In this document: piece after piece, positions 1 through 8,051 of the stretch | Layout of the letters: the number at the start of each line of letters is the position of its first letter | How positions within the stretch are numbered: the stretch's first letter is position 1 | Assembly: GCA_023435945.1 (NCBI GenBank) | Contig: JAEZLB010000085.1 | Coordinates: 1-13,273 of the forward strand | DNA from: Pseudomonadota bacterium | GTDB lineage: Bacteria > Pseudomonadota > Gammaproteobacteria > Burkholderiales > Burkholderiaceae_D | DNA: 13,273 nt | Direction: 5' to 3' | Position numbers and translations under genes: made by a program | The notes under the pieces: generated by a model | The model's input: the letters and a program-made list of their open reading frames with translations, nothing else | Told to the model about the DNA's origin: nothing | The model's database searches: none

Positions 1-96
<96 letters not shown>

Positions 97-178
97 AAAA
101 TTGAAGTGCCCAAAATGATTCGTGGAACGCTTTTGAGGCGGTCGACCGATCCTGGTGGTCGTGCCTAGTCATAAGAGT

Positions 179-208
179 TTGACGGTAAGTCTTTGATGCG
201 TCTATAAT
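179..208 (+). promoter_or_regulatory. sigma70 promoter of rplM-rpsI
   Basis: A -35 hexamer TTGACG (179-184) and a perfect -10 hexamer TATAAT (203-208) are separated by 18 bases. Transcription would start near 215 and give a leader of about 104 bases before rplM. The near-consensus match fits the high expression needed for ribosomal proteins. Between the poly-C run and this promoter (95-178) I see no gene. Confidence 0.8.
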
Positions 209-318
209 TTCAGGTTCTTCTGTTTGTCCAGGAAGAGTGGAAAACAAGGCTGCGTCCGGACCCGTCAGTTTGGGGCGGAACCACCATATTGGACATATAA
301 CTTTTTTAGGAAGTCATC

Positions 319-747
319 ATGAAAACCTTTTCCGCTAAAGGCCATGAGGTCAAGCGTGACTGGTTCGTGATTGACGCGACGGACAAAGTCCTCGGTCGTG
401 TCGCCAGCGAAGTGGCACGCCGACTGCGCGGCAAGCACAAACCGGAATTTACTCCTCACGTCGACACGGGCGATTACATCGTTGTGATCAATGCAGACAA
501 ACTGCGCGTGACCGGCAATAAAGCCAACGACAAGAAGTACTACCGCCACTCCGGTTATCCGGGCGGTATCTACGAAACGAATTTCCTCAAGATGCAACAG
601 CGCTTTCCTGGCCGTGCATTGGAAAAGGCAGTGAAAGGCATGTTGCCTAAAGGCCCGCTGGGTTATGCGATGGCCAAGAAGCTGAAAGTGTACGCTGATG
701 CGACGCATCCGCACGCTGCGCAGCAACCTCAGCCACTTGAAATCTAA
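319..747 (+). CDS. rplM: 50S ribosomal protein L13
   Basis: L13 is an early-assembling protein of the large ribosomal subunit that binds 23S rRNA. The 142-residue product equals the E. coli length and has the family landmarks: the N-terminal [10 protein letters not shown] segment (21-30), [11 protein letters not shown] (73-83) and the signature [11 protein letters not shown] (105-115). The start ATG follows a clear AGGAAG ribosome binding site (308-313). It is the first gene of the rplM-rpsI operon, with only 9 bases to rpsI, and is transcribed from the promoter at 179-208. In E. coli L13 represses its own operon through the mRNA leader. A leader of about 104 bases exists here, but whether it is controlled that way is inference. 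Confidence 0.98.
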   Translation: MKTFSAKGHEVKRDWFVIDATDKVLGRVASEVARRLRGKHKPEFTPHVDTGDYIVVINADKLRVTGNKANDKKYYRHSGYPGGIYETNFLKMQQRFPGRALEKAVKGMLPKGPLGYAMAKKLKVYADATHPHAAQQPQPLEI

Positions 748-756
748 GGAACAGAC

Positions 757-1149
757 ATGATCGGTAACTACAACTACGGAACCGGCCGTCGCAAAAGTGC
801 AGTGGCGCGTGTCTTCATCAAAGCAGGCAGCGGCAATATCGTTGTCAATGGCAAACCAGCAGGCGAATACTTTTCGCGTGAAACCGGCCTGATGGTGATC
901 CGTCAGCCGCTGGAACTGACCAACAACCTGGAACGCTTCGACATCATGGTGAATGTCAATGGCGGCGGTGAGTCGGGCCAGGCTGGTGCGGTGCGTCATG
1001 GCATCACCCGCGCACTGATCGATTACGATGCAGCGCTCAAGCCTGAGCTGTCCCGCGCTGGTTTTGTAACCCGCGATGCTCGTGAAGTTGAACGTAAAAA
1101 GGTTGGTCTGCGCAAAGCACGTCGCGCAAAACAATTCTCCAAGCGTTAA
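757..1149 (+). CDS. rpsI: 30S ribosomal protein S9
   Basis: S9 belongs to the head of the small ribosomal subunit; its C-terminal tail reaches the P-site tRNA. The protein has 130 residues, the usual length. It shows the N-terminal [12 protein letters not shown] segment (8-19), the family signature starting [15 protein letters not shown] (69-83) and the basic C-terminus ending in SKR. It lies 9 bases after rplM, and its ribosome binding site (AAGGA) overlaps the rplM stop codon, so the two are co-translated. A strong hairpin terminator follows 20 bases after the stop. Confidence 0.98.
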   Translation: MIGNYNYGTGRRKSAVARVFIKAGSGNIVVNGKPAGEYFSRETGLMVIRQPLELTNNLERFDIMVNVNGGGESGQAGAVRHGITRALIDYDAALKPELSRAGFVTRDAREVERKKVGLRKARRAKQFSKR

Positions 1150-1168
1150 TATCGCGACTGGCTGTATC

Positions 1169-1206
1169 AAAAGCCGCCCGGTTTATTCCTGGCGGCTTTT
1201 TGTTTT
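1169..1206 (+). terminator. intrinsic terminator of rplM-rpsI
   Basis: The arm AAAAGCCGCC (1169-1178) pairs perfectly with GGCGGCTTTT (1191-1200) around a 12-base loop, followed by a T-rich tract (TGTTTTTG). This is a textbook Rho-independent terminator just downstream of rpsI. Confidence 0.93.
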
Positions 1207-1318
1207 TGTGGGCGGCGCTGAAAAAGCGCATTAGATGGGCAAGGCATTGTCTCCTTTGGGTAATGCAATCGCATCATCGGAGCAAGCGAGCTTTGCTTGG
1301 GTTCCCGAGGTAATAATG

Positions 1319-1338
1319 CCGGTATCAGCCGGTATCAG
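1319..1338 (+). repeat. perfect tandem 10-bp repeat upstream of argC
   Basis: The decamer CCGGTATCAG occurs twice back to back (1319-1328 and 1329-1338). One period equals about one helical turn, so a protein bound to each copy would sit on the same DNA face. It lies about 85-105 bases before the argC start, in a gap (1207-1422) with no credible gene. It does not resemble the E. coli ArgR box. Its function is unknown. Confidence 0.75.
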
Positions 1339-1385
1339 AGTGGTAACAATACGTTTGTCATCAAGTCCGCATAGGATGATGACGG

Positions 1386-1391
1386 TACAAT
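1386..1391 (+). promoter_or_regulatory. candidate -10 element for argC
   Basis: TACAAT (1386-1391) is a good -10 hexamer placed 31 bases before the argC start codon. No convincing -35 hexamer stands 16-18 bases upstream, so the promoter would be weak or need an activator. This is a candidate only. Confidence 0.3.
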
Positions 1392-1422
1392 CAGAAACAC
1401 GCTTATTCAGGCAGGAATGATC

Positions 1423-2466
1423 ATGATCAAAGTTGGCATCGTAGGCGGCACCGGCTATACCGGTGTGGAATTGCTGCGTTTGTTGGCACTTCATCCCCAG
1501 GTGGAGCTGTGTGCAATCACCTCTCGCAAAGAGGATGGCATGCCGGTCGCGGATATGTTTCCCTCGCTACGTGGATATGTATCTGTAGCCTTCTCCGCGC
1601 CGGAGAAGGCCAAGCTGACCGAATGTGATGTGGTATTTTTTGCGACACCGCACGGCGTTGCGATGTCGCAGGCGCGAGAGTTGCTGGAAGCAGGCGTAAA
1701 AGTGATCGATCTGGCAGCCGATTTTCGTCTGAAAGATCCTGCTGAATTCGAAAAATGGTATGGCATGCCGCATAGCTGTACCGACTTGCTGGAAGAGGCA
1801 GTGTACGGTTTGGTGGAAGTCAATCGAGACGCCATCAAGAAGGCGCGCCTCATCGGTTTGCCTGGCTGTTATCCGACTTCCATGCAACTGGGTTTTGCCC
1901 CGCTTCTCAAGCAGGCCAAGCCTTTGGTGAATGAGGCAGCCCTGATTGCCGATTGCAAATCCGGCGTGTCCGGCGCAGGCCGCAAGGCGGAGGTGCATAC
2001 CCTCTTGGCCGAGGCAGCAGACAACTTCAAGGCTTATGGCGTAAAAGGCCATCGTCATTTGCCGGAAACCCGGCAAGGCTTGCAGGCGATTTCCGGACGC
2101 AAGGTCGGACTGACTTTTGTGCCGCATCTGGTGCCCATGATTCGTGGCATACATTCCACGCTTTATGCACCCATTCTTCCCGAAGCGCGCGACACGGATT
2201 TCCAGGCGCTCTACGAAGATTTTTATCGCAATGATCGATTTGTCGATGTCATGCCAGCCGGCAGCCATCCTGAAACGCGCTCAGTGCGTGCTTCGAACAT
2301 GCTGAGGATTGCGCTGCATCGCCCCGCCGGGGAGGATCTGCTGGTTATCCTGGTGGTAGAGGACAATCTGGTTAAAGGCGCCGCCGGACAGGGGGTGCAG
2401 TGTATGAACCTGATGTTCGGCCTGGATGAGTCGACGGGATTGACGCAAGTGCCCGTTTCCCCATAA
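1423..2466 (+). CDS. argC: N-acetyl-gamma-glutamyl-phosphate reductase
   Basis: ArgC catalyses the NADPH-dependent reduction of N-acetyl-glutamyl-5-phosphate to the semialdehyde, the third step of arginine synthesis, in the cytoplasm. The product of 347 residues shows the nucleotide-binding motif GGTGYTG near the N-terminus, the catalytic cysteine in LPGCYPTS (Cys149) and the HRHLPE motif (210-215) of the active site. Two ATGs lie six bases apart (1417 and 1423). I chose 1423 because AGGA (1413-1416) is then six bases away, whereas it would touch the earlier ATG. It is the long, bacterial-type ArgC. The next gene starts 30 bases downstream and is probably cotranscribed, though functionally unrelated. 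Confidence 0.96.
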   Translation: MIKVGIVGGTGYTGVELLRLLALHPQVELCAITSRKEDGMPVADMFPSLRGYVSVAFSAPEKAKLTECDVVFFATPHGVAMSQARELLEAGVKVIDLAADFRLKDPAEFEKWYGMPHSCTDLLEEAVYGLVEVNRDAIKKARLIGLPGCYPTSMQLGFAPLLKQAKPLVNEAALIADCKSGVSGAGRKAEVHTLLAEAADNFKAYGVKGHRHLPETRQGLQAISGRKVGLTFVPHLVPMIRGIHSTLYAPILPEARDTDFQALYEDFYRNDRFVDVMPAGSHPETRSVRASNMLRIALHRPAGEDLLVILVVEDNLVKGAAGQGVQCMNLMFGLDESTGLTQVPVSP

Positions 2467-2496
2467 ACGCGACGCCAACCCGACAGAGAGCAGCCC

Positions 2497-3222
2497 GTGA
2501 AAAATCTCTTATTAAGACGGCGCAGACGTTCGCATTTGTCGGGGGCTAAGGTGAGGGGGCGTTCCTTGTCGCTCCAGATCATCGCCAGTGCTGTACTTTT
2601 CGCAGGCCTGGGGGCGATTCTGGCGTGGTGGATTCGGGATATTGGCTGGAGTCCGGACGACAGGGTGAGCCACAGTGAGTGGCAGGCGTTGGAGCAGCAG
2701 GTGGCGGTGCTCACTGAAGAGCGGGATAGTTTGCGGGCGATTGCGAATGCGGCTGAAAGTCAGATAAATATTGAGAAGGCGACACAAAAGCAGTTGGCTG
2801 ATCAGACGCGGCGATTAATAGAAGAAAATAACCGCCTTAAGGATGATCTTGCGTTCTTTGAAAAGTTACTTCCTGCGAAAAGCGGTAGAGGTGTATCAAT
2901 ACGGAGTTTAAGCGCGGAATTGATTGCGCCCAACCAGATCCGTTACCGGGTGCTTATTATGCAAGGAGGCAAAAGTCCCCCTTCCTTTGTCGGAGAATTG
3001 CAACTAGCTGTAATGCTTGTGGCGGAGGTAGAAGGGGCGAATGCTATGATGGTTTTTCCGCAGGAAAGTCAGGCCGAGTCCTCGCACTTTGCGTTAAACT
3101 TCCGTCAATACCAGCGATTGGAAGGTATATTGATACTCCCTGAAGGAGTGGGGGTAACTGCGGTCCAGGCTAGGGTGCTGGAAAAAGGGAAGATCCGCGC
3201 GCAGGAGTTAGTTAATTTGTAA
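2497..3222 (+). CDS. membrane-anchored coiled-coil protein (DUF6776-like)
   Basis: I do not know a defined function. The 241-residue protein begins with a very basic stretch (RRRRR at 7-11), has one hydrophobic membrane segment (about 24-46), then a charged helical region likely to form a coiled coil (about 60-125), and a C-terminal beta-rich domain (about 130-240). This predicts a single-pass inner-membrane protein with the larger part in the periplasm. It starts at GTG with only a weak GAGAG ribosome binding site. It resembles a conserved betaproteobacterial family that I recall as DUF6776; that name is from memory and unchecked. It sits 11 bases upstream of a bactofilin gene, so a joint role in envelope organisation is plausible but inferred. 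Confidence 0.8.
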   Translation: MKNLLLRRRRRSHLSGAKVRGRSLSLQIIASAVLFAGLGAILAWWIRDIGWSPDDRVSHSEWQALEQQVAVLTEERDSLRAIANAAESQINIEKATQKQLADQTRRLIEENNRLKDDLAFFEKLLPAKSGRGVSIRSLSAELIAPNQIRYRVLIMQGGKSPPSFVGELQLAVMLVAEVEGANAMMVFPQESQAESSHFALNFRQYQRLEGILILPEGVGVTAVQARVLEKGKIRAQELVNL

Positions 3223-3233
3223 GGGAGAGCCAC

Positions 3234-3638
3234 ATGTTTGGCCATAAAGCAAAGAATTCGATCGATAGCCTGATGGGGGCTACTACCAAGATAGAAGGCA
3301 ATGTGATGTTTAAAGGCGGTATGCACATTGATGGCCATATCAAGGGGAACGTGATCGCTGCGCCCGGAGAGCCGAGCATGCTGGTTATTTCCGAGCATGC
3401 ACGCGTTGAAGGGGAGGTGCGCGCTGCGCATTTGATCGTTAATGGTGAAATTTCCGGTACCGTGCATTCTTATGAGCTGCTGGAACTGCAGCCAAAGGCT
3501 CGCATTAACGGCGACGTGTTCTACAAAGCCCTGGAAATGCATGGCGGAGCTCTGGTTGCCGGTAAACTCAGTCATGAGCAGCCGTCTGAGCAGGTCCTGC
3601 AATTAACTGCTCCCAAACTTGCGGCGGCCAATGCATGA
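3234..3638 (+). CDS. bactofilin (polymer-forming cytoskeletal protein)
   Basis: Bactofilins self-assemble without nucleotide into beta-helical filaments, often at the inner membrane, where they place cell-wall enzymes and help shape cells. The 134-residue protein has the family pattern: a short variable N-terminus, a central run of short beta-helix repeats with regularly spaced glycines and hydrophobic residues (about 18-112, for example GNVMFKGGMHIDGHIKGNV and VEGEVRAAHLIVNGEISGTV), and a disordered Ala-rich tail. A good ribosome binding site (GGGAGA, 3223-3228) precedes the ATG. It is 11 bases downstream of the membrane coiled-coil gene and probably translated from the same mRNA. Confidence 0.92.
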   Translation: MFGHKAKNSIDSLMGATTKIEGNVMFKGGMHIDGHIKGNVIAAPGEPSMLVISEHARVEGEVRAAHLIVNGEISGTVHSYELLELQPKARINGDVFYKALEMHGGALVAGKLSHEQPSEQVLQLTAPKLAAANA

Positions 3639-3653
3639 GTTTGCGTGAGGCCT

Positions 3654-3659
3654 TATAAT
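3654..3659 (+). promoter_or_regulatory. candidate -10 element for erpA
   Basis: A perfect TATAAT lies in the 58-base gap between the bactofilin gene and erpA, 37 bases before the erpA start. The matching -35 position (around 3631-3636, ATGCAT) is poor. It could be an activator-dependent promoter giving erpA its own transcription. Confidence 0.4.
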
Positions 3660-3696
3660 GAGGTCTTGTCTGCTTTAACTTGCTGGAGCCCAAAAA

Positions 3697-4047
3697 ATGA
3701 CTACCACGACCGAAATGCCTGCACCGATCCTGTTTACCGACAGCGCTGCAGCCAAGGTGGCGCAACTGATTGAGGAAGAGGGCAATCCCGACCTGAAACT
3801 GCGCGTCTTTGTGCAGGGTGGTGGATGTTCCGGTTTCCAATACGGTTTCACCTTTGATGAAATCGTCAATGAAGACGACACCACCATGGTGAAGAATGGC
3901 GTGCAACTGCTGATTGACTCCATGAGCTACCAATACTTGGTAGGTGCCGAGATCGATTACAAGGATGACTTGGAAGGTGCACAGTTCGTGATCAAGAATC
4001 CCAACGCCACCACGACTTGTGGCTGCGGCTCTTCGTTCTCTGCCTGA
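3697..4047 (+). CDS. erpA: iron-sulfur cluster insertion protein ErpA
   Basis: ErpA is an A-type carrier that receives Fe-S clusters and delivers them to apo-proteins such as isoprenoid-synthesis and respiratory enzymes. The 116-residue product carries the three invariant cysteines of the family: Cys44 in [11 protein letters not shown], and Cys108 and Cys110 in CGCGSSFS at the C-terminus. The start is supported by GGAG (3685-3688) eight bases upstream of the ATG. It has a candidate -10 of its own and ends at a two-way terminator shared with the converging anmK. The length and the sequence around Cys44 favour ErpA over IscA or SufA. Confidence 0.95.
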   Translation: MTTTTEMPAPILFTDSAAAKVAQLIEEEGNPDLKLRVFVQGGGCSGFQYGFTFDEIVNEDDTTMVKNGVQLLIDSMSYQYLVGAEIDYKDDLEGAQFVIKNPNATTTCGCGSSFSA

Positions 4048-4065
4048 TCAAGAGATATTCAGGGT

Positions 4066-4092
4066 AAAAGGCGTCCTAAGGGGCGCCTTTTT
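4066..4092. terminator. bidirectional terminator between erpA and anmK
   Basis: AAAAGGCG (4066-4073) pairs with CGCCTTTT (4084-4091) around a 10-base loop. The A tract on one side and the T tract on the other make it work as an intrinsic terminator on both strands. It ends erpA on the plus strand and begins 3 bases after the anmK stop on the minus strand. Confidence 0.88.
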
Positions 4093-4094
4093 AT

Positions 4095-5237
4095 TTATGC
4101 GGCTGGATAAAGTGCGCCTAATATACGTGTGCCGCGTGCGCCCGTAACAGCGGGTAGATTGCCGGATCTGCGGTGATGAAAACGATAGGCCAGCCACGCA
4201 AAAGCTAGTGCTTCAACATGATTGGGCGCCATGCCCAGTGCATCGGTCGACTCTACCGGAATCGGCAGGCCGCAATTACGCAGTGCCTCCCGGATTTTTT
4301 CCATCAAGTGAGCATTGCAAGCGCCGCCGCCGCAGACATAAAGTGCGCTGGCCGTGGCGGCGTGACGGGCAATTGCTTCAGCCAGCGTTGTGGCAGTGAA
4401 AGCGGCCAGCGTTGCCTGGACATCTATCGGAGAAGCAGCAGGAAAGGTTTTCAACTGCTCGACCAGCCACGTACCATGGAACAGATCGCGACCGGTGCTC
4501 TTGGGCGGCGGAAGCTGGAAGAAAGGATCTCCGCACAATTGATGCAGCAGTTCCGGCAAGACTTTCCCCTGTGCTGCCCACCTGCCATCAGCATCGTAGC
4601 GCTGGCCATGATGGCGGCCAATCCACAGATCCATCAGGACATTGCCGGGACCGGTATCGAAGCCGGTAACGTTCGCTTCTTCGCCCGGCAGAATGCTGAT
4701 ATTGGCAATGCCGCCGATATTCGCGACGATGCGAGTTGTGCCCGGCAGGTTGAATACGGCATGATGAAAAGCCGGCACAAGAGGAGCGCCTTGGCCGCTT
4801 GCAGCAATATCCCGGCTGCGAAAATCCGCAATCACATCGATATCCGTCAGTTCTGCCAGTAGTGCGGGTTGATTGATCTGGCGGCTGTAACCCAGGCTGG
4901 GCTGGTGCCGGATGGTCTGGCCATGCGCGCCGATCGCCAAAACTTCCGAAGATTTGATTTTCGCCTGATTCAGCAACTGTCGGACGCACTCAGCATAGAG
5001 TCGAGCCAGTTGGTTGGCCGCCAGCGATTCGAGATGAATTTCATCGTTTCCGCTGGTTTGCAGGGTGAGCAGTTGTTCTCTTAAGTCAGGAGGAAAGGCG
5101 ACGTAGGCAGTGGTCAGCGTTTCAATCTGCGACGCCCTATCGGTGGAAAAGGCGGCTAGCGCGCCGTCTACGCCATCCAGGCTGGTGCCCGACATGAGGC
5201 CGATGAAAAGCTGGCGTGCGGGGACGGGAGTGTTCAT
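4095..5237 (-). CDS. anmK: anhydro-N-acetylmuramic acid kinase
   Basis: AnmK cleaves and phosphorylates 1,6-anhydro-MurNAc to MurNAc-6-phosphate, recycling cell-wall sugar in the cytoplasm. The 380-residue product has the phosphate-binding GLMSGTSLDGVD (13-24), NIGGIANIS (173-181), and TGFDTGPGN (191-199), whose Asp194 is the likely catalytic base, plus VCGGGACN (301-308) near the C-terminus. The start ATG places the first motif at the usual distance from the N-terminus, but there is no good ribosome binding site. It lies 48 bases downstream of an M23 peptidase on the same strand, and the pair links wall cleavage with wall recycling. It converges on erpA. Confidence 0.96.
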   Translation of the reverse strand: MNTPVPARQLFIGLMSGTSLDGVDGALAAFSTDRASQIETLTTAYVAFPPDLREQLLTLQTSGNDEIHLESLAANQLARLYAECVRQLLNQAKIKSSEVLAIGAHGQTIRHQPSLGYSRQINQPALLAELTDIDVIADFRSRDIAASGQGAPLVPAFHHAVFNLPGTTRIVANIGGIANISILPGEEANVTGFDTGPGNVLMDLWIGRHHGQRYDADGRWAAQGKVLPELLHQLCGDPFFQLPPPKSTGRDLFHGTWLVEQLKTFPAASPIDVQATLAAFTATTLAEAIARHAATASALYVCGGGACNAHLMEKIREALRNCGLPIPVESTDALGMAPNHVEALAFAWLAYRFHHRRSGNLPAVTGARGTRILGALYPAA

Positions 5238-5285
5238 AAGGCGGTGAGCGCAGCGAATAAAGAGGCTGGGCGCTACGCTGCAGGT

Positions 5286-6653
5286 TTACTGGGCTGCGAG
5301 CCGAATGTCACGATTCTGCGGCGACAGCAGCGCGAAGCGATGCGCCATTTCCTCGGCGACAACACGGAAATTCTGCATTTGTGCTTTGGACAGCGAGGGC
5401 GCGGTATTGGCAACCTTGATGCTCATCGGATCGCGTTGAACGCCATTGACGCGGAATTCGTAATGGAGATGGGGGCCGGTTGACCAGCCGGTAGAGCCGA
5501 CATAACCGATGACATCTCCTTGAGACACTTTGGTGCCCTTGCGCAGGCCGCTGGCAAAGCGGCTCATGTGGGCGTAAGCCGTGCTGTACTCCGAGTTGTG
5601 CTTGATGATTACCAAGTTGCCATAGCCGCCGCTAAAGCCCATGTAATCAATGGTGCCATTGCCCGTTGCGCGGATGGGCGTGCCCGTGGGGGCGGCGAAG
5701 TCCACGCCCTTGTGAGCTTTCCATTTGCCGGAAATCGGGTGGCGACGTACCGAGAAGCCTGAGGAGATGCGCGAGAATTCCAGGGGGGACCGCAGGAAGG
5801 TTTTTCTCAGCGATTTGCCGTCGAAGCCATAGTAACCGCCATTGCCGTTGGCATCCTGAAACCATACTGCGTCATAGGTGGAGCCGCCGTTATTGAATTC
5901 TGCAGCCAGGATGCGTCCGGTGCGGACGTATTCTCCGCCTTGCCAGAAGGTTTCATAGACTACATTGAAACGATCGCCGCGGCGCAGGTCGCGTGCAAAA
6001 TCGATATCGCTGGAAAAAACGTCTACCATCTGGCGGGCAATGCTATCGGGAAGTTGCGCAGCGTCGGTGGCGGCAAACAAAGAAGAATAGATCTGGCCAG
6101 TGCGCATCTCTACGCGTCGTTCAACATTGACCTCGACTTCGCTAGCTGAAAAGCCGTTGTCTTCACGCTTGACCACGATATTCGTAATAGAAGTGCCGCT
6201 GCCGCCGACAAGCATGGTGCTGAGCTCTTGCAGTGAGCCGTCGCCCGCAACTTCCGCTTTGAAGCGACGTCCAGACCTGAGGTTCAACAACTGCCGACCC
6301 ACGCGATCGGACCGGAGAAACTGGAGGGCGTCTTCGTCTCGCACTCCCATGCGGTTTAGCAGGGTGGCCAGCGTATCGCCTGGCAGTACCTGCTCTTCAA
6401 TAATGTAGCGTTGGGAGGTTGGTTCCAGCGCTACGATCTGTTCTGCCAAGTCAGGCAGGCCGATCTCTTCCGCGATGGATACCACTTGCAGGTCGTCGGG
6501 ATTGGGGGCGTGAGGCGCTACTCCGGCAGCGCCAAAAGCACAGATGGCAAGCGTGAGCGCTAAGACAGACACCACACGCGATTTGCGAGTGGTTCCTATC
6601 AAAAGATTGCTATGCGTGGCAGCAAATGCCACGAATTTATCTATAACGCTCAT
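5286..6653 (-). CDS. M23 family peptidoglycan endopeptidase (MepM-like)
   Basis: This is a predicted zinc metallopeptidase of the LytM/M23 family that cleaves peptide cross-links in peptidoglycan, acting in the periplasm. I place the start at 6653, giving 455 residues. The N-terminus then has basic residues followed by a hydrophobic anchor (about 27-45) and a long periplasmic region with a LysM- or OapA-like part (about 82-130). The M23 domain spans about 295-410. The zinc ligands appear as His314 and Asp318 in HKGVD and His397 in HLH, with His395 and His362 as probable catalytic histidines. All key residues are present, so it should be active. Its promoter is divergent from tyrS, and anmK follows. 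The ribosome binding site is weak. Confidence 0.93.
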   Translation of the reverse strand: MSVIDKFVAFAATHSNLLIGTTRKSRVVSVLALTLAICAFGAAGVAPHAPNPDDLQVVSIAEEIGLPDLAEQIVALEPTSQRYIIEEQVLPGDTLATLLNRMGVRDEDALQFLRSDRVGRQLLNLRSGRRFKAEVAGDGSLQELSTMLVGGSGTSITNIVVKREDNGFSASEVEVNVERRVEMRTGQIYSSLFAATDAAQLPDSIARQMVDVFSSDIDFARDLRRGDRFNVVYETFWQGGEYVRTGRILAAEFNNGGSTYDAVWFQDANGNGGYYGFDGKSLRKTFLRSPLEFSRISSGFSVRRHPISGKWKAHKGVDFAAPTGTPIRATGNGTIDYMGFSGGYGNLVIIKHNSEYSTAYAHMSRFASGLRKGTKVSQGDVIGYVGSTGWSTGPHLHYEFRVNGVQRDPMSIKVANTAPSLSKAQMQNFRVVAEEMAHRFALLSPQNRDIRLAAQ

Positions 6654-6731
6654 GCAATACGTTAGAATTTGGGGTTTGCCGCGAGCCGAATTGCCTATTT
6701 TGTTGATCTCGGGCAAGACTGAGAGCCGGGA

Positions 6732-6740
6732 ATTATACCA
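6732..6740 (-). promoter_or_regulatory. extended -10 promoter of the M23 peptidase-anmK unit
   Basis: Read on the minus strand, TGGTATAAT is an extended -10 element (TGn plus a perfect TATAAT), which can work without a good -35; none is seen. Transcription would start about 72 bases before the chosen peptidase start. The AT-rich divergent region (6654-6785) also has to hold a tyrS promoter, for which I see no clear pair of hexamers. Confidence 0.6.
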
Positions 6741-6785
6741 AAACAAATAGTTGATTTTTATTGTAATTTTAGTTTTTTTCGAATC

Positions 6786-8051
6786 ATGGACGCACATCAA
6801 CCACAGTCCCACGCCGGGATAGAGAAATCAGACAAATCTCTTTTACCTTTGTCTGATGCCGTACAGGAGGCGCTTTCCGTCGTGAAACGTGGCGTGGAAG
6901 AGTTGATTGTCGAATCCGAATTTGCCCAGAAGCTGGCGCGTTCAGAGCAAAGCGGCAAACCGCTGCGGGTCAAGCTGGGCCTGGATCCCACGGCGCCGGA
7001 TCTGCATCTTGGGCATACCGTGGTGCTGAATAAGTTGCGCCAATTGCAGGACTTGGGGCATACCGTCATTTTCCTGATTGGCGATTTCACCTCCATGATC
7101 GGCGATCCTTCCGGTCGCAACGTGACCCGCCCGCCGCTGACGCGAGAACAGATCGAGGAAAACGCCAAGACTTATTTTGCGCAGGCCAGCCTGGTGCTGG
7201 ATGCGGCCCGTACTGAAATTCGGTACAACTCCGAATGGTGCGATCCGCTGGGTGCGCGCGGCATGATACAACTGGCAGCGAAATACACAGTGGCACGCCT
7301 GCTGGAGCGTGAGGATTTCACCAAGCGATTTAAGGCGGGTACGCCGATTTCGGTGCACGAACTGCTCTATCCGCTGATGCAAGGTTACGACTCGGTCGCG
7401 CTGCGCTCGGACCTGGAACTTGGCGGGACCGATCAGAAATTCAACTTGCTGGTCGGACGTGAGTTGCAAAAGGATTATGGGCAGGAGCCGCAATGCGTAC
7501 TGACCATGCCGCTGCTGGAGGGGCTGGATGGCGTGGAAAAGATGTCCAAGTCCAAGGGCAATTACATCGGCATTACCGAGCCGGCTAACACCATGTTCGC
7601 CAAGGTGATGAGCATTTCCGATGAAATGATGTGGCGTTACTACGACTTGTTGTCGTTCCGTTCGCTGGCGGATATTGCGAATTTTAAGGACGAAGTCGCA
7701 GGCGGCCGTAATCCGCGCGACATCAAGGTGGCGCTGGCGCAGGAAATTGTCGAGCGCTTCCACTCGCGCCAGGCTGCGGAAGATGCGCTGGCCGATTTTA
7801 ATAACCGTGCACGTGGCGGTATTCCTGACGATATTCCCGAGGTGTCGCTGTCCGGGGCACCACTGGGCATAGGGCAATTGCTCAAGCAGGCCAACTTGTG
7901 TGCATCGACTTCCGAGGCGCTGCGTATGGTGGAGCAGGGTGGTGTGCGCGTGGACGGCACTGTTATCAGCGACAAGGCGCTCAAGGTCGAGGCGGGCACC
8001 TTCGTGCTGCAGGTCGGCAAGCGCAAGTTTGCGCGGATAACGCTGAATTGA
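6786..8051 (+). CDS. tyrS: tyrosine--tRNA ligase
   Basis: TyrRS activates tyrosine with ATP and charges tRNA-Tyr. The 421-residue protein is a class I synthetase with the HIGH-type motif HLGH (74-77), the KMSKS loop (252-256), the tyrosine- and tRNA-pocket segments [10 protein letters not shown] (194-203) and GGTDQKFN (213-220), and a C-terminal S4 RNA-binding domain (about 355-421). The start at 6786 lacks a Shine-Dalgarno sequence. It is kept because the segment [10 protein letters not shown] (21-30) resembles the N-terminus of Burkholderia homologues. An AGGAGG at 6865-6870 followed by an in-frame GTG at 6882 is an alternative, but would remove that segment. The stop codon overlaps the dtd start. 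Confidence 0.96.
   Translation: MDAHQPQSHAGIEKSDKSLLPLSDAVQEALSVVKRGVEELIVESEFAQKLARSEQSGKPLRVKLGLDPTAPDLHLGHTVVLNKLRQLQDLGHTVIFLIGDFTSMIGDPSGRNVTRPPLTREQIEENAKTYFAQASLVLDAARTEIRYNSEWCDPLGARGMIQLAAKYTVARLLEREDFTKRFKAGTPISVHELLYPLMQGYDSVALRSDLELGGTDQKFNLLVGRELQKDYGQEPQCVLTMPLLEGLDGVEKMSKSKGNYIGITEPANTMFAKVMSISDEMMWRYYDLLSFRSLADIANFKDEVAGGRNPRDIKVALAQEIVERFHSRQAAEDALADFNNRARGGIPDDIPEVSLSGAPLGIGQLLKQANLCASTSEALRMVEQGGVRVDGTVISDKALKVEAGTFVLQVGKRKFARITLN

Noticed and set aside
265..1170. A 301-codon open frame antisense to rplM and rpsI.
   Set aside because: It lies wholly over two clear ribosomal protein genes, resembles no family I know, and is explained by their codon bias.
1231..1494. Small open frames on both strands in the rpsI-argC gap.
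   Set aside because: They have no ribosome binding site or recognisable protein features, and one runs into argC on the opposite strand.
3627..3655. A possible IscR type-2 site before erpA, around GTTTGC.
   Set aside because: Only the central GTTTG and a few flanking bases match; the right half fails, so chance is likely.
4218..4862. A 214-codon plus-strand open frame inside anmK.
   Set aside because: It is antisense to a well-conserved kinase, has no ribosome binding site and no known domain.
6654..6812. An N-terminal extension of the M23 peptidase by 53 codons.
   Set aside because: It would overlap the tyrS start and cover the extended -10 promoter, and it would push the membrane anchor deep into the protein.
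6942..7877. A 311-codon open frame antisense to tyrS.
   Set aside because: It is fully within tyrS, with a composition typical of an antisense shadow and no recognisable motifs.
7898..8047. An N-terminal extension of Dtd by 50 codons inside tyrS.
   Set aside because: The extra residues look like out-of-frame tyrS sequence, and the Dtd family starts at M-I-A-L-L-Q-R-V.
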